Assembly (NCBI GenBank): GCA_005889405.1
Contig: VBFY01000056.1
Coordinates: 1-46,388 of the forward strand
Reading direction: 5' to 3'
Origin: Chloroflexota bacterium
GTDB lineage: Bacteria > Chloroflexota > Limnocylindria > P2-11E
DNA: 46,388 bases
In this document: positions 8,754 to 16,297 of the stretch, one piece after another
How the letters are laid out: each line of letters begins with the position of its first letter
Position numbering within the stretch: the first letter of the stretch is position 1
Position numbers and translations under genes: made by a program
Notes under the pieces: model-generated
Told to the model about the DNA's origin: nothing
Database searches by the model: none
The model's input: the letters and a program-made list of their open reading frames with translations, nothing else

Positions 8754-9341
8754 CTAGGCGTCGCGGCGCAGCAGCCGCCCGAGCCAGAGCCAGTAGATCG
8801 GACCGCCGATCGCTCCCGCGATGAGCGATGTGAGATAGACGACGCCGCGGTTCTCGGACAAGCCCGTGACGAACCCCGCGAAGAGATCGGCCGCTGCGAC
8901 CAAGCCCAGCAGCGCGAGAACGCGGGGCGTCCTCGTGCGCCAGAGCAACAGGTTCGCGACGAGGAACCAGAGACCTGTGAGGCCGAATGACATGATGCCG
9001 AGCGGATCCGTCGCCGAGGCGCCGGCGAGCGGCGGATTCTGTCGCAGATTCGCGACCTCGTACATCGCGGTGACCATCGTGCCCACCGACGCCGCGACGC
9101 CGACGAGCGTGGCGAAGAACGCCCACGCCTCGCCAACGGACCTCACACGGTAGTAGACGGCGACGATGGCGAAGAGCGCCCAGAAGGCCACGAGCGCGTA
9201 CAGGAACCGGAAGATCTGGAGGCCCAGGGGGCTGGTGCCGGGCTGCACGAGAGCGGCGTAGGCGAGCACCGCAGCCCACGAAGTCAGAGCGAGCAGGATC
9301 GCCGCGAGGCCGCCGAAGCGCGCGAACGAGCGGTCGTCCAT
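8754..9341 (-). CDS. Integral membrane protein, DUF4386-like
   Basis: The product is 195 residues from ATG at 9339-9341. It has about six hydrophobic segments, the first being ARFGGLAAILLALTSWAAVL. The string YYRVRSVGEAWAFFATLVG and the late ISRGxx-like segment with GGPIYWLWLGRLL resemble uncharacterised DUF4386-type membrane proteins. The function is unknown. It is divergent from the amidase gene and is followed on its own strand by the LmeA-like gene. Confidence 0.7.
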   Translation of the reverse strand: MDDRSFARFGGLAAILLALTSWAAVLAYAALVQPGTSPLGLQIFRFLYALVAFWALFAIVAVYYRVRSVGEAWAFFATLVGVAASVGTMVTAMYEVANLRQNPPLAGASATDPLGIMSFGLTGLWFLVANLLLWRTRTPRVLALLGLVAAADLFAGFVTGLSENRGVVYLTSLIAGAIGGPIYWLWLGRLLRRDA

Positions 9342-9376
9342 TGGAGCACGATACGGTGCTCATACCATTCAGCGCC

Positions 9377-10762
9377 GTGAGCGACGTCGCGCTCTTACCG
9401 CTTCAGGCCGCCTCCGAGCTGATCCATTCCCGTCGAGCGTCGTCGGTGGATCTGGTTGGCGCGTGTCTCGATCGCGTCGCGCGGCACGACCGCGAGCTCG
9501 GCGCCTTCATCACGCTCACCGCCGAGAGCGCCATCGCCGAGGCCAAACGCGCCGACGCCGACCTCGCGAACGGCGTCGATCGCGGGCCGCTCCACGGCAT
9601 CCCGGTCGCGCTCAAAGACCTCTATGACACCGCCGGCGTCCGAACCACAGGTGGGTCGCGCATCTTCGCCGACCGCGTGCCGGAGCGGGACTGCGCCGTC
9701 GTCGAAAAGCTGCGGGCCGCCGGGGCGGTGTTCGTCGGCAAGCTCAATCTTCATGAGTGGGCGCTCGGCGTCACGAATCAGAACCCGCACTTCGGCCCGG
9801 CGTGCAATCCCTGGGACACCACGCGCATCCCCGGCGGCTCGAGCGGTGGCAGCGCGATCGCCGTCGCGTCCGGCTTCTGCTACCTCTCGCCCGGGAGTGA
9901 CACCGGCGGATCGATCCGCATTCCCGCTTCGCTCTGTGGCGTCGCGGGCCTCAAGCCGACCTACGGCCGCGTCAGCCTACGAGGCGTGATCCCGCTCGCG
10001 TGGACGCTCGACCACTCCGGACCGCTCGCCCGCACGGTCGGCGATCTCGCGCTCGCGCTGAGCGCGATCGCGGGTCACGACCCGCTCGATCCGTCGTCGT
10101 CGGACACGCCGAGCGAGGACTACGGCGCAGGCATCGAGGACGGCGCCAAGGACGTGCGCGTGATCATCCCGACCAACCATTTCTTCGATGACATCGATCC
10201 CGAGGTCGACGCGGCGGTGCGCGAAGCCGCACGCGTGCTCATCTCGCTGGGCGCGTCCGTGGCGGAGCTGACACTTCCGCGCGCGGACCTGATCTCAGCG
10301 CAGCGCGCCATCCTTCTCACCGACGCCGCCGCGTATCACCGCGAGCATCTGCGCGAGCGCGCCGCGGACATCGGGGCCGACGTGCTGACGCGCCTGCGCA
10401 CCGGCCAGACGTTCACCGGCACGGAGTACGCGCAGGCGCGGCGCGACCAGGGCGAGCTGCGCCGCGAATGGCTCGGGGTTCTGCACGAGCACGACGTGAT
10501 CCTCTCGCCGACGACGCCGATCGCGGCGCCAGCGCGCGAGGGCCAGGACGCGGTCGCGGCGGCCCAGCGTCTCACCGCGAACACCGCACCGTTCAACCTC
10601 ACCGGCCTTCCGGCGATCTCGATCCCCTGCGGCTTCACCCAGTCGGGCCTGCCGATCGGACTTCAGCTCGCCGCCGGGCCGTGGCGCGAGCGACTTCTCC
10701 TACGCGTCGCGCGTGCCTACGAGCACGTGACGCCGTGGCACGAACGCCTGCCGCTTTCCTGA
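9377..10762 (+). CDS. Amidase signature family enzyme (GatA-like amidase)
   Basis: About 461 residues. The frame is open to a TTG at 9341 that collides with the divergent start; GTG 9377 gives VSDVALLPLQAASELIHSR, which matches the usual family N-terminus, so it is preferred. The Ser-cisSer-Lys triad is visible: Lys in VALKDLYDTAG (residue ~80), the Gly/Ser loop GGSSGGSA, and the nucleophile Ser in GSDTGGSIRIPASLCG. The family hydrolyses amide bonds; members include GatA, indoleacetamide hydrolase and many broad amidases. With no gatB or gatC beside it, a stand-alone catabolic amidase is more likely than the transamidosome subunit, but the substrate cannot be read from sequence. Confidence 0.92.
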   Translation: MSDVALLPLQAASELIHSRRASSVDLVGACLDRVARHDRELGAFITLTAESAIAEAKRADADLANGVDRGPLHGIPVALKDLYDTAGVRTTGGSRIFADRVPERDCAVVEKLRAAGAVFVGKLNLHEWALGVTNQNPHFGPACNPWDTTRIPGGSSGGSAIAVASGFCYLSPGSDTGGSIRIPASLCGVAGLKPTYGRVSLRGVIPLAWTLDHSGPLARTVGDLALALSAIAGHDPLDPSSSDTPSEDYGAGIEDGAKDVRVIIPTNHFFDDIDPEVDAAVREAARVLISLGASVAELTLPRADLISAQRAILLTDAAAYHREHLRERAADIGADVLTRLRTGQTFTGTEYAQARRDQGELRREWLGVLHEHDVILSPTTPIAAPAREGQDAVAAAQRLTANTAPFNLTGLPAISIPCGFTQSGLPIGLQLAAGPWRERLLLRVARAYEHVTPWHERLPLS

Positions 10763-10888
10763 CCACAGCAGCGCAAACAGCGCGACCGCGGTCTCGATCG
10801 GCTCGCCCGAATCGGTCGAGCCGAAGATCAGAAGGACGATGAGGCCGACGAGCGCTCCGATGAGGAGCAGGCACCCGCAACCGGTCAC
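10700..10888 (-). CDS. Possible small membrane protein
   Basis: The frame codes for 62 residues from a GTG: MTGCGCLLLIGALVGLIVLLIF, then a short charged tail. The single strong hydrophobic helix and the Cys pair near the N-terminus resemble genuine short membrane proteins, but the last third overlaps the amidase gene on the other strand and no ribosome site is obvious. The coding part outside the overlap is only about 125 bp. Confidence 0.3.
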   Translation of the reverse strand: MTGCGCLLLIGALVGLIVLLIFGSTDSGEPIETAVALFALLWSGKRQAFVPRRHVLVGTRDA

Positions 10889-10938
10889 GCCTGACCGAGC
10901 CTAGCATCGCTAACCTCAACGACCGGGGAGGTGCGCCG

Positions 10939-11499
10939 ATGACCCGCGATGAAGCCTGGGAGCTGCTCTGCGAGCACACCAAGGGCGACAGCCTGCGGAA
11001 GCACGGGCTCGCGGTGGAAGCGGCGATGCGTCACTTCGCGCGCAGACTCAGCGAGAACGAAGAGATGTGGGCCGTGACCGGTCTGCTCCACGATTTCGAC
11101 TACGAGCGCGATCCGGACGGTCATCCGCAGAACGGAAAGCCGATCCTCGAGCAAGCTGGTGTGCCGGGCACGATCGTCCATGCGATCCAGTCGCACGGCG
11201 ATCACACCGGGATCCCGCGCGTGACGCCGATGGAGAAGACGCTCTACGCGGTGGACGAGCTCTGCGGATTCGTCACGGCCGTCGCGCTCGTGCGGCCATC
11301 GAAGGCCGTGCGCGATGTCGATGCGGGCGCGGTCCGAAAGAAGATGAAGGACAAGGCCTTCGCACGGGCGGTGAGCCGCGAGATGATGCTGAAGGGTGCG
11401 GAGGACATGGCGATCCCGTTCGAAGAGCTCACAAGCGAGGTGATCGCTGCGATGAGCGATGTCGCCGATCGGCTGGGTCTCGCCGGCACCGCGAGCTGA
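10939..11499 (+). CDS. HD-domain phosphohydrolase family protein
   Basis: The product is 186 residues with a strong ribosome site (GGGGAGG) before ATG 10939. An HD domain is visible: His22, then LLHDFDYE with His51-Asp52, then further His residues (HAIQSHGDHTG) and an Asp in YAVDELCGF. The layout matches short HDIG-type proteins related to YedJ/YfbR-like hydrolases, which act on nucleotides or related phosphoesters with a divalent metal. The substrate is not evident. Its 3' part overlaps the LuxR-like frame on the other strand by 256 bp, and the protein looks intact throughout. Confidence 0.88.
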   Translation: MTRDEAWELLCEHTKGDSLRKHGLAVEAAMRHFARRLSENEEMWAVTGLLHDFDYERDPDGHPQNGKPILEQAGVPGTIVHAIQSHGDHTGIPRVTPMEKTLYAVDELCGFVTAVALVRPSKAVRDVDAGAVRKKMKDKAFARAVSREMMLKGAEDMAIPFEELTSEVIAAMSDVADRLGLAGTAS

Positions 11500-11777
11500 C
11501 CGGTCCCGCGCCACACGATCGCCGCCGCGGCGGCACGCGTCGGGACGCCGAGCGTGCGACACGCGCGACGGATGTGCGTGCTGACCGAGTGCGGACTGAT
11601 GCCCTCATGCCGCGCGATCTCTTTCGTCGTGAGTCCGCGTGCGACCAGCCACAGGATCTCTACCTGTCGGTCGGTCAGCGCGAACTCGGCGCGCGAACGG
11701 TCCAGCAGGACGCGACGCGACACCGACCAACCAACGAACGCACCGACCGCGAGCCACGCCGGTCCGCGCACGTCCAC
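11244..11777 (-). CDS. Membrane-anchored LuxR-type helix-turn-helix protein
   Basis: GTG start at 11777, 41 bp below the zinc-ribbon gene, so probably the second gene of its unit. An N-terminal hydrophobic stretch (GPAWLAVGAFVGWSVSRRVLL) precedes a LuxR/FixJ-type HTH: FALTDRQVEILWLVARGL, then TTKEIARHEGISPHSVSTHI and RRACRTLGVPTRAAAAA. There is no receiver domain. Past residue ~95 the frame runs 256 bp antisense through the HD gene before reaching a stop; that tail (SLIAAITSLVSSS and onward) shows nothing family-like. The HTH is convincing; the tail may be read-through sequence after loss of an original stop, or the overlap may be real. Confidence 0.7.
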   Translation of the reverse strand: MDVRGPAWLAVGAFVGWSVSRRVLLDRSRAEFALTDRQVEILWLVARGLTTKEIARHEGISPHSVSTHIRRACRTLGVPTRAAAAAIVWRGTGQLAVPARPSRSATSLIAAITSLVSSSNGIAMSSAPFSIISRLTARAKALSFIFFRTAPASTSRTAFDGRTSATAVTNPQSSSTA

Positions 11778-11818
11778 GGAGGAACGAGCGGCGACGGCTT
11801 GCGCCGCCGGCCGCTAGG

Positions 11819-12073
11819 TCAGCTGGCCCGCCTCAGGGTGCGGCGCTCGTCCGCGCGGATCACTTCGTGCTCGAACCGCTCGAGGAACAGCTGTCCGCCG
11901 CAGCGCGGGCAAAGGGGCTGATCCGACTCGTCCCAGACCGGGGTCTCGCGGCCACCGGCGGCGTAGGCGGTCCGGAGCTGCTCGAGCGACGGACGGCGGG
12001 CGCGGGTCGGGACGAGGACCTCGCCCAGTCCATGTCCGCAGAAATAGCAGTAGAGCTCAGCACGAACAGCCAC
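11819..12073 (-). CDS. Small zinc-ribbon protein
   Basis: 84 residues. The start is GTG 12071-12073, chosen because GGAGG lies six bases upstream; the frame is open to an ATG 57 bases further up. It has two Cys pairs, YCYFC (Cys9, Cys12) and CPRC (Cys55, Cys58), consistent with one four-Cys zinc ribbon split by a ~40-residue charged insert. The C-terminus is basic. No specific family is recognised. It lies just upstream of the LuxR-type regulator on the same strand. Confidence 0.7.
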   Translation of the reverse strand: MAVRAELYCYFCGHGLGEVLVPTRARRPSLEQLRTAYAAGGRETPVWDESDQPLCPRCGGQLFLERFEHEVIRADERRTLRRAS

Positions 12074-12270
12074 CAAAACCTCCAAAAAGGACCCACCCGA
12101 AAAACGGTGCCAGGGCCTTCTCTGTTCCATTACCCGAAAGCAGGCGCTCGCGTTCCGTTAATTAGGGCACGGCCCCGGCCGCACGCTCGCTTCGCTCGCT
12201 GACAGGGGCCCCTTCCCCTGAGCCGGGCGGGGCCGACAAACTTACGGCGAGGTGGGCGCGGGCTGCCGGG

Positions 12271-12576
12271 TTAGGCGGACTCGAGCTGGAGGGAGACCAG
12301 AGAGCCGGCGTCCGTGAGATAAGTGAGCTTGCGGATGACGCCGCGAGGAATGATGTGGAAATCGTTGTGGCGGTAGTCCTTGCCCTCGTTGGTGAGGTCG
12401 TAATCGCCCACGATCACGACGTACTCGGTCGTGTCCTTCCACAGCATCCCGCAGGTGAGCTTGCGCAGCCGGTAGGGCTCGAAGTCTTCAGGGATCGCTG
12501 TCCGCGAGTAGGCCGTGATGTCTTCCCACTCGACCGCCACCAGCGGTGTGTCCGATCTGACCGTGTCGCCGTCCAA
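12271..12576 (-). CDS. Hypothetical protein, ~101 residues
   Basis: The frame is open to an ATG at 12726, giving 151 residues, but a good promoter (TTGACA-N16-TATCGT, 12693 to 12666) sits inside that upper part, whose product is a low-complexity Arg/Ser run. TTG 12574-12576 has GGGAGAAGG just before it and is preferred. The body is well formed: VAVEWEDITAYS, then RLRKLTCGMLWKDT, EYVVIVGDYDLTN and FHIIPRGVIRKLTYL. It is beta-rich and soluble, with no family recognised. It lies 182 bp below the KGG-repeat gene. Confidence 0.65.
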   Translation of the reverse strand: MDGDTVRSDTPLVAVEWEDITAYSRTAIPEDFEPYRLRKLTCGMLWKDTTEYVVIVGDYDLTNEGKDYRHNDFHIIPRGVIRKLTYLTDAGSLVSLQLESA

Positions 12577-12665
12577 CGCCTTCTCCCTCGCTCGCGCCAG
12601 AAATCGTGCCGTCCGGATGTCGGTACACAAACGAGATTCTTCGTCACGTTCGCGTACAGAACGCG

Positions 12666-12693
12666 ACGATACGATTCGCCATCGTCGTGTCAA
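12666..12693 (-). promoter_or_regulatory. Sigma-70-type promoter for the hypothetical gene at 12271
   Basis: On the minus strand the sequence reads TTGACA (12693-12688), 16 bases, TATCGT (12671-12666). The -35 is a perfect consensus and the -10 matches at four positions. A start around 12659 would leave an ~80-base leader to the TTG start at 12576. Confidence 0.5.
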
Positions 12694-12758
12694 CGGCGTT
12701 GAGCGCGCCGAGGTCGAGTTATTCATTTCAACGCGGACTCAGTTTGTCGCTTCGCTTG

Positions 12759-13097
12759 CTAGCCCGCCTGGCGCCCGCGAGCGATCAACTCAGCGACCTT
12801 CTGTCCGCCCTTCTTGCCGATCTCCTCGAAATGCTCGTGTCCGTACTTCTCGGAGACGGTGTCGCCGCCGATCTTTCCGATGCGTCCGTAGAAGCGCGGG
12901 CCGTAGAGCTCCTTGACCTTCTGGCCGCCCTGCTTCCCGATCTGCTCGTAGAAATCAGAGCCATGGCGCGCCGCGGTCGTGCGGCCACCCTTCTTGCCGA
13001 TCTGCTCGTAGAACTCGGGACCGTGACGCTGCGCTGTGGTCGCTCCGCCTCGCCGGCCAGCCTCCGCGACGGTCATGGCGCCCTTGTTGCGCGTCAT
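12759..13097 (-). CDS. KGG-repeat stress-type protein
   Basis: 112 residues from ATG 13095-13097, with GGGAGA seven bases upstream; an in-frame start 81 bases higher has no ribosome site. After MTRNKGAMTVAE it is built almost wholly of a 20-residue unit, IGKKGGxxxxxxxGxxFYEx, repeated four times with a partial fifth. This is the KGG motif of small hydrophilic bacterial proteins such as GsiB-type general stress proteins and plant group-1 LEA-like proteins, thought to protect against desiccation or stress. It is highly charged, Gly-rich and lacks hydrophobic segments, so it is probably cytoplasmic and largely unstructured. Confidence 0.88.
   Translation of the reverse strand: MTRNKGAMTVAEAGRRGGATTAQRHGPEFYEQIGKKGGRTTAARHGSDFYEQIGKQGGQKVKELYGPRFYGRIGKIGGDTVSEKYGHEHFEEIGKKGGQKVAELIARGRQAG
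12786..13061 (-). repeat. Tandem 60-bp coding repeats (KGG units)
   Basis: Five in-register units of 60 bp code for residues 13-32, 33-52, 53-72, 73-92 and 93-104 of the KGG protein. Each begins with (I/A)G(K/R)xGG and ends in (F/Y)(Y/F)xx. The units have diverged at the DNA level, so the expansion is not recent. Confidence 0.8.
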
Positions 13098-13182
13098 CCA
13101 GTGTCTCCCTTCGATGGCTGACGGGGGCACCGTGTCTCCCCCGCTCAGTAGCGAGGCAGGCTGCAAGTCCCATGCCATCGCT

Positions 13183-13215
13183 CGCCTGATCGGAAGACGA
13201 GCTGGTCATCAGGCG
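13183..13215. other. Hairpin CGCCTGAT-N17-ATCAGGCG
   Basis: A perfect 8-bp stem (13183-13190 and 13208-13215) lies 42 bases past the stop of the RlpA-like gene and ~86 bases before the KGG-gene start, both on the minus strand. No T-run follows, so it is at best a weak terminator or a leader structure. Confidence 0.35.
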
Positions 13216-13256
13216 CGCGCGGCCATAAGACAGGCCGGACGGCAAGCGGACGGTAG

Positions 13257-14090
13257 CTAAGGAACTTGCATCACGACCGTGCACAGGTCGGCGCAGTTGA
13301 GGGCTGCCTTCACACGGGGTGAGAGGTCGAACTCACGACCGGCGACGTAGGGTCCGCGGTCGACCACAGGCACGGTCACGATGTTCGCGCCGTGCGTCAG
13401 CGTGACCATCGTGCCGCACGGAAGAGACTTGTGCGCGACGCCCCAGGTATCGGGCAGGAACTGGATCGGCAGACCATTCGCCGCCAGCCACTGCCAGCAC
13501 GGCAGCCGGTTCTCGTAGAAACCGGGCCCGTACCACGAGACCGTCACGACGCTGCCGCTCGCCGCCGCGGGTACGGCGGTGATCTCGATCGGGACGGCCG
13601 GAACGTCCGCAGCCGTCGTTCGCGGCGTGGGCTGCGGACTCGGCTCCGGCGTGGGAACGACGAGACGCGACCGCGCTACCGGTTCTGGCATGCGTGGCAG
13701 CTCGTAGGGAGCTGTCACTTGCAGCTCCGTCGTCGCCGCGACGACGACCGAAGCGTCCCGATGCGGGACGGCGCCGGACACGAACATCGGAAGGACCATG
13801 GAGACCCCGAACACCGCGACACCAGCCCGCGCGATGACCGACGCGCGCTGCGGTGAGGAAAGCGCGAGCATCGCGCTGAGCGCGCGGAAGAACCACTCGT
13901 CCTGCCCTGGGACCGGTCGCGGTCGCCGTGCGACGCGAGACTGCGGTGACGCATCGCGTGAGCCGTATGCGTTGCAGGTCAAACATGTGCGGCGACCGTA
14001 GAGCGAGCGCAGCTTCCCGTCGACGAACTGCCGCGCCGGAAACGGTCGCGCGCACGCGACGCAGATCTGATGTCGCACCGGCCGCCCCAC
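13257..14090 (-). CDS. RlpA-like double-psi beta-barrel protein with N-terminal zinc finger
   Basis: About 277 residues from GTG 14088-14090; a second in-frame GTG is four codons on. Residues 7-45 carry a CxxC...CxxC zinc finger (Cys10, Cys13, Cys36, Cys39) with DGKLRSLYGRRTCLTCNAYG, similar to the finger that leads many HNH nucleases. A membrane segment follows at ~85-105 (ARAGVAVFGVSMVLPMFVS), then a Pro-rich linker. Residues ~180-275 are an RlpA/DPBB domain: SWYGPGFYENR, GVAHKSLPCGTMV, then VVDRGPYVAGREFDLS. RlpA-type domains bind or cleave denuded peptidoglycan. The finger would be cytoplasmic and the barrel outside. The sortase-like gene lies 128 bp upstream on the same strand. Confidence 0.85.
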   Translation of the reverse strand: MGRPVRHQICVACARPFPARQFVDGKLRSLYGRRTCLTCNAYGSRDASPQSRVARRPRPVPGQDEWFFRALSAMLALSSPQRASVIARAGVAVFGVSMVLPMFVSGAVPHRDASVVVAATTELQVTAPYELPRMPEPVARSRLVVPTPEPSPQPTPRTTAADVPAVPIEITAVPAAASGSVVTVSWYGPGFYENRLPCWQWLAANGLPIQFLPDTWGVAHKSLPCGTMVTLTHGANIVTVPVVDRGPYVAGREFDLSPRVKAALNCADLCTVVMQVP

Positions 14091-14218
14091 TGGCCGCGCC
14101 GCTATGCACGACCGGTTCCAGCCTGTGTCCCTGCTGTTGACAGACCGTTACGCCGCCGACATCCCGTGCGGGGCGAGCGCTCGCTCGCTTGAGATCCTTT
14201 CTCGCACCGCGCAGCGAT

Positions 14219-14803
14219 TCAGGTCGGTAATGCGACGACGACGAAGCGCGGGTCTCCGGAATTCGGACCGGTCGAGGTCTGGAGCGTGAGGCGCGCGCCA
14301 GTGGTCGGCCCGGCCCACGAGACGTCGGTGGGGTCCACGCGCGGGTGTACTTCGCTCACGACGTAGTGAAGCTCACGCGCATCGGGCGTGGTGATCACGA
14401 CCTGATCGCCTTCGCGGGCGTTCCAAAGTGCGAGGAACATCCCGGCACGCGCGTGGGCGTAGAAATAGGCGTTGCCGGAGTCTCCGGGCAGCGCACTGCC
14501 GGGCAGGTGGAACGCGAAGTTCTCGGGCGTCTGCTGTCGAACCGCGTCGCGTTCGATGTCGCCCTCGGCGAGAGGCAGGTCGATCGCGAGACGCGGGACC
14601 TTGATGCGGTAACCAGGCGGGATCGCCGGCACCGGTGTCGCGATGGGCGCGGAAATCGCGCTCGGCGCCGGTGATGTGGTCACCGCTGCGACCGCCGGCG
14701 GCAGGACGGCCGCGGGCGCTGCGGGTCGCGACCCCACGATGAGCACCAAGCCGAGGCAGAGCGCGAGGACACTCACGGCGGGCGTCCAGCGATTCACGGG
14801 CAT
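14219..14803 (-). CDS. Sortase-like protein with Ser replacing the catalytic Cys
   Basis: The product is 194 residues from ATG 14801-14803. A signal anchor (TPAVSVLALCLGLVLIVG) and Pro/Ala linker precede a sortase fold: IKVPRLAIDLPL, GNAYFYAHARAGMF with the catalytic-type His117, GDQVVITTP, then RLTLQTSTG and DPRFVVVA. The normal motif is TLxTC ending in the nucleophile Cys; here the residue is Ser177 (codon TCG), while His117 and Arg186 are kept. Sortases of classes D-F attach proteins to the wall; this one may use Ser, be inactive, or act as a binding protein. Its start is 17 bp from the divergent aminopeptidase start, so their promoters must overlap coding sequence. Confidence 0.85.
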   Translation of the reverse strand: MPVNRWTPAVSVLALCLGLVLIVGSRPAAPAAVLPPAVAAVTTSPAPSAISAPIATPVPAIPPGYRIKVPRLAIDLPLAEGDIERDAVRQQTPENFAFHLPGSALPGDSGNAYFYAHARAGMFLALWNAREGDQVVITTPDARELHYVVSEVHPRVDPTDVSWAGPTTGARLTLQTSTGPNSGDPRFVVVALPT

Positions 14804-14820
14804 ACTCCCGAGCAGAGCAG

Positions 14821-15927
14821 ATGCCCGCTGAACACCTTACGTACCAGTCACGCCGCAAACGGGCGAGCGAAGGACTTCGCGCTCGCGGCCTCGCCGCGCT
14901 GCTGCTCTCGCCCGGCTCGGATCTCGCGTACCTCGCAGGCTACCGCGTCTTCGCGAGCGAACGTCTCACGTGTCTGGTCGTGAACGCGGACGGCGCCCCG
15001 ACGCTCGTCGTCCCCGAGCTCGAAGCGCCGCGCGCGCAGGCCGCGGCGCCCGATCTCACACAGCGCACCTGGGGAGAGACGGAGGATCCGTACGCACTCG
15101 TCGCGCGCCTCGTCACCGCATCTGGCGATGTCGCTGTCGCGGATCAGATGTGGTCGCTGTTCGTCCTACGGCTGCAAGCGGCTCTTCGCGGTCGCGGCTT
15201 CCAGCTCGCGTCGGACATCACGCGCGGTCTGCGCATGCGCAAAGACGCCTACGAGCGCGACGCGCTGCGGGCGGTCTCCGCGGCAGCCGACCGCGCCTAC
15301 CCACACCTTCTCGAGCGCGAGTTCGCTGGTCGGTCCGAGCGCGAGGTCGGCGCCGATCTGGCGGCTCTGCTGCGCGAAGAGGGACACGACGAGGTGACCT
15401 TCACGATCGTCGCCTCCGGTCCGAACGGGGCGTCGCCACATCACGAGACCGGCGAGCGGCGCATCGCGCGCGGCGATACGGTCGTGCTGGACTTCGGCGG
15501 CACGCGTGCGTGGTATTGCTCCGACATCACGCGAACGGTCCACGTCGGGAATGACGTCGACGACGAGGTCCGTAAGGTCCACGACATCGTGCAACGATCG
15601 CAGGAAGCCGGCTATGCGGCCGCGCGCAGTGGCGCGACCGCGGCATCGGTCGATGCCGCGTCGCGGCGCGTGATCGACGAGGCTGGCTACGGCGAGCGGT
15701 TCATCCACCGCACGGGACACGGCATCGGCCTCGACGGCCATGAGCACCCATATCTCGTCCGCGGCAATGACGAGAAGCTGGAGCCCGGAATGGCGTTCTC
15801 GATCGAGCCCGGCATCTACATCCCGGGTCGGTTCGGCGTCCGCATCGAGGACATCGCGCTCCTCGGAGACGACGGCCGCGCCGAACCATTGAACCGAGCG
15901 GATCACGCGCTCGCGATCGTCCGCTAG
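14821..15927 (+). CDS. M24 family Xaa-Pro aminopeptidase
   Basis: The 368-residue protein has an N-terminal creatinase-like domain (~1-130) and a pita-bread metallopeptidase domain. The five metal ligands of the family are visible: two Asp in LDFGGTRAWYCSDITRTVH, His in HRTGHGIGLDGHEHPYL, and two Glu in FSIEPGIYIPG and RIEDIALL. The family removes N-terminal residues before proline in the cytoplasm. Length and motif order match PepQ/YpdF-type enzymes. It starts 17 bp from the divergent sortase-like gene. Two small membrane-protein genes follow on the same strand. Confidence 0.93.
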   Translation: MPAEHLTYQSRRKRASEGLRARGLAALLLSPGSDLAYLAGYRVFASERLTCLVVNADGAPTLVVPELEAPRAQAAAPDLTQRTWGETEDPYALVARLVTASGDVAVADQMWSLFVLRLQAALRGRGFQLASDITRGLRMRKDAYERDALRAVSAAADRAYPHLLEREFAGRSEREVGADLAALLREEGHDEVTFTIVASGPNGASPHHETGERRIARGDTVVLDFGGTRAWYCSDITRTVHVGNDVDDEVRKVHDIVQRSQEAGYAAARSGATAASVDAASRRVIDEAGYGERFIHRTGHGIGLDGHEHPYLVRGNDEKLEPGMAFSIEPGIYIPGRFGVRIEDIALLGDDGRAEPLNRADHALAIVR

Positions 15928-15949
15928 CCCGCTGCGCTTTTGGCTGGCC

Positions 15950-16297
15950 GTGGTCGCGGCGGCGGTCGCGGACCTCGCCGCGTTCCTCGCCGTGCCGAAC
16001 TGGTTCGGCGTCGCGGCGATCGGGGCGATCGGATACCTCCTCTTCTCCGCGTTCGGCGCCGGATGGTTCGCGATACGCAGGTCCGCGCTCGCGGGCTGCC
16101 TATCGGTGATCGTCGGTGCGCTCATCTACGGCGCCTACTCGCTCTGGGCACAGGGCGCGAGCCTCGGCGCGAGCGCTGTGGATCTTGTTGGTTGGGAAGC
16201 GCGCCTCCTCATCGATCTTCTTCCGTACGCGGTCGGCGGCGCGTTCGCGGGCGCCGCCGGCGGTTGGCTGCGCCGTCGCGCGCTGGCGCGCATCTGA
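15950..16297 (+). CDS. Small membrane protein (first of an overlapping pair)
   Basis: 115 residues from GTG 15950, the first usable start after an in-frame stop at 15890 (a CTG at 15932 is less likely). It has three or four hydrophobic helices, including AVADLAAFLAVP, FGVAAIGAIGYLLFSAFGAG and SALAGCLSVIVGALIYGAYSLW, and ends GGWLRRRALARI. It lies 22 bp after the aminopeptidase stop. Its TGA shares one base with the ATG of the next gene (TGATG), so the pair is coupled. No family is recognised. Confidence 0.7.
   Translation: MVAAAVADLAAFLAVPNWFGVAAIGAIGYLLFSAFGAGWFAIRRSALAGCLSVIVGALIYGAYSLWAQGASLGASAVDLVGWEARLLIDLLPYAVGGAFAGAAGGWLRRRALARI

Noticed and set aside
12074-12270. A rho-independent terminator in the GC-rich stretch near 12200-12240
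   Set aside because: GGGGCC/GGCCCC arms can pair, but the loop is long and no T-run follows on either strand.
12786-13061. A CRISPR-like repeat array
   Set aside because: The 60-bp periodicity is in-frame coding repeats of the KGG protein, with no unique spacers.
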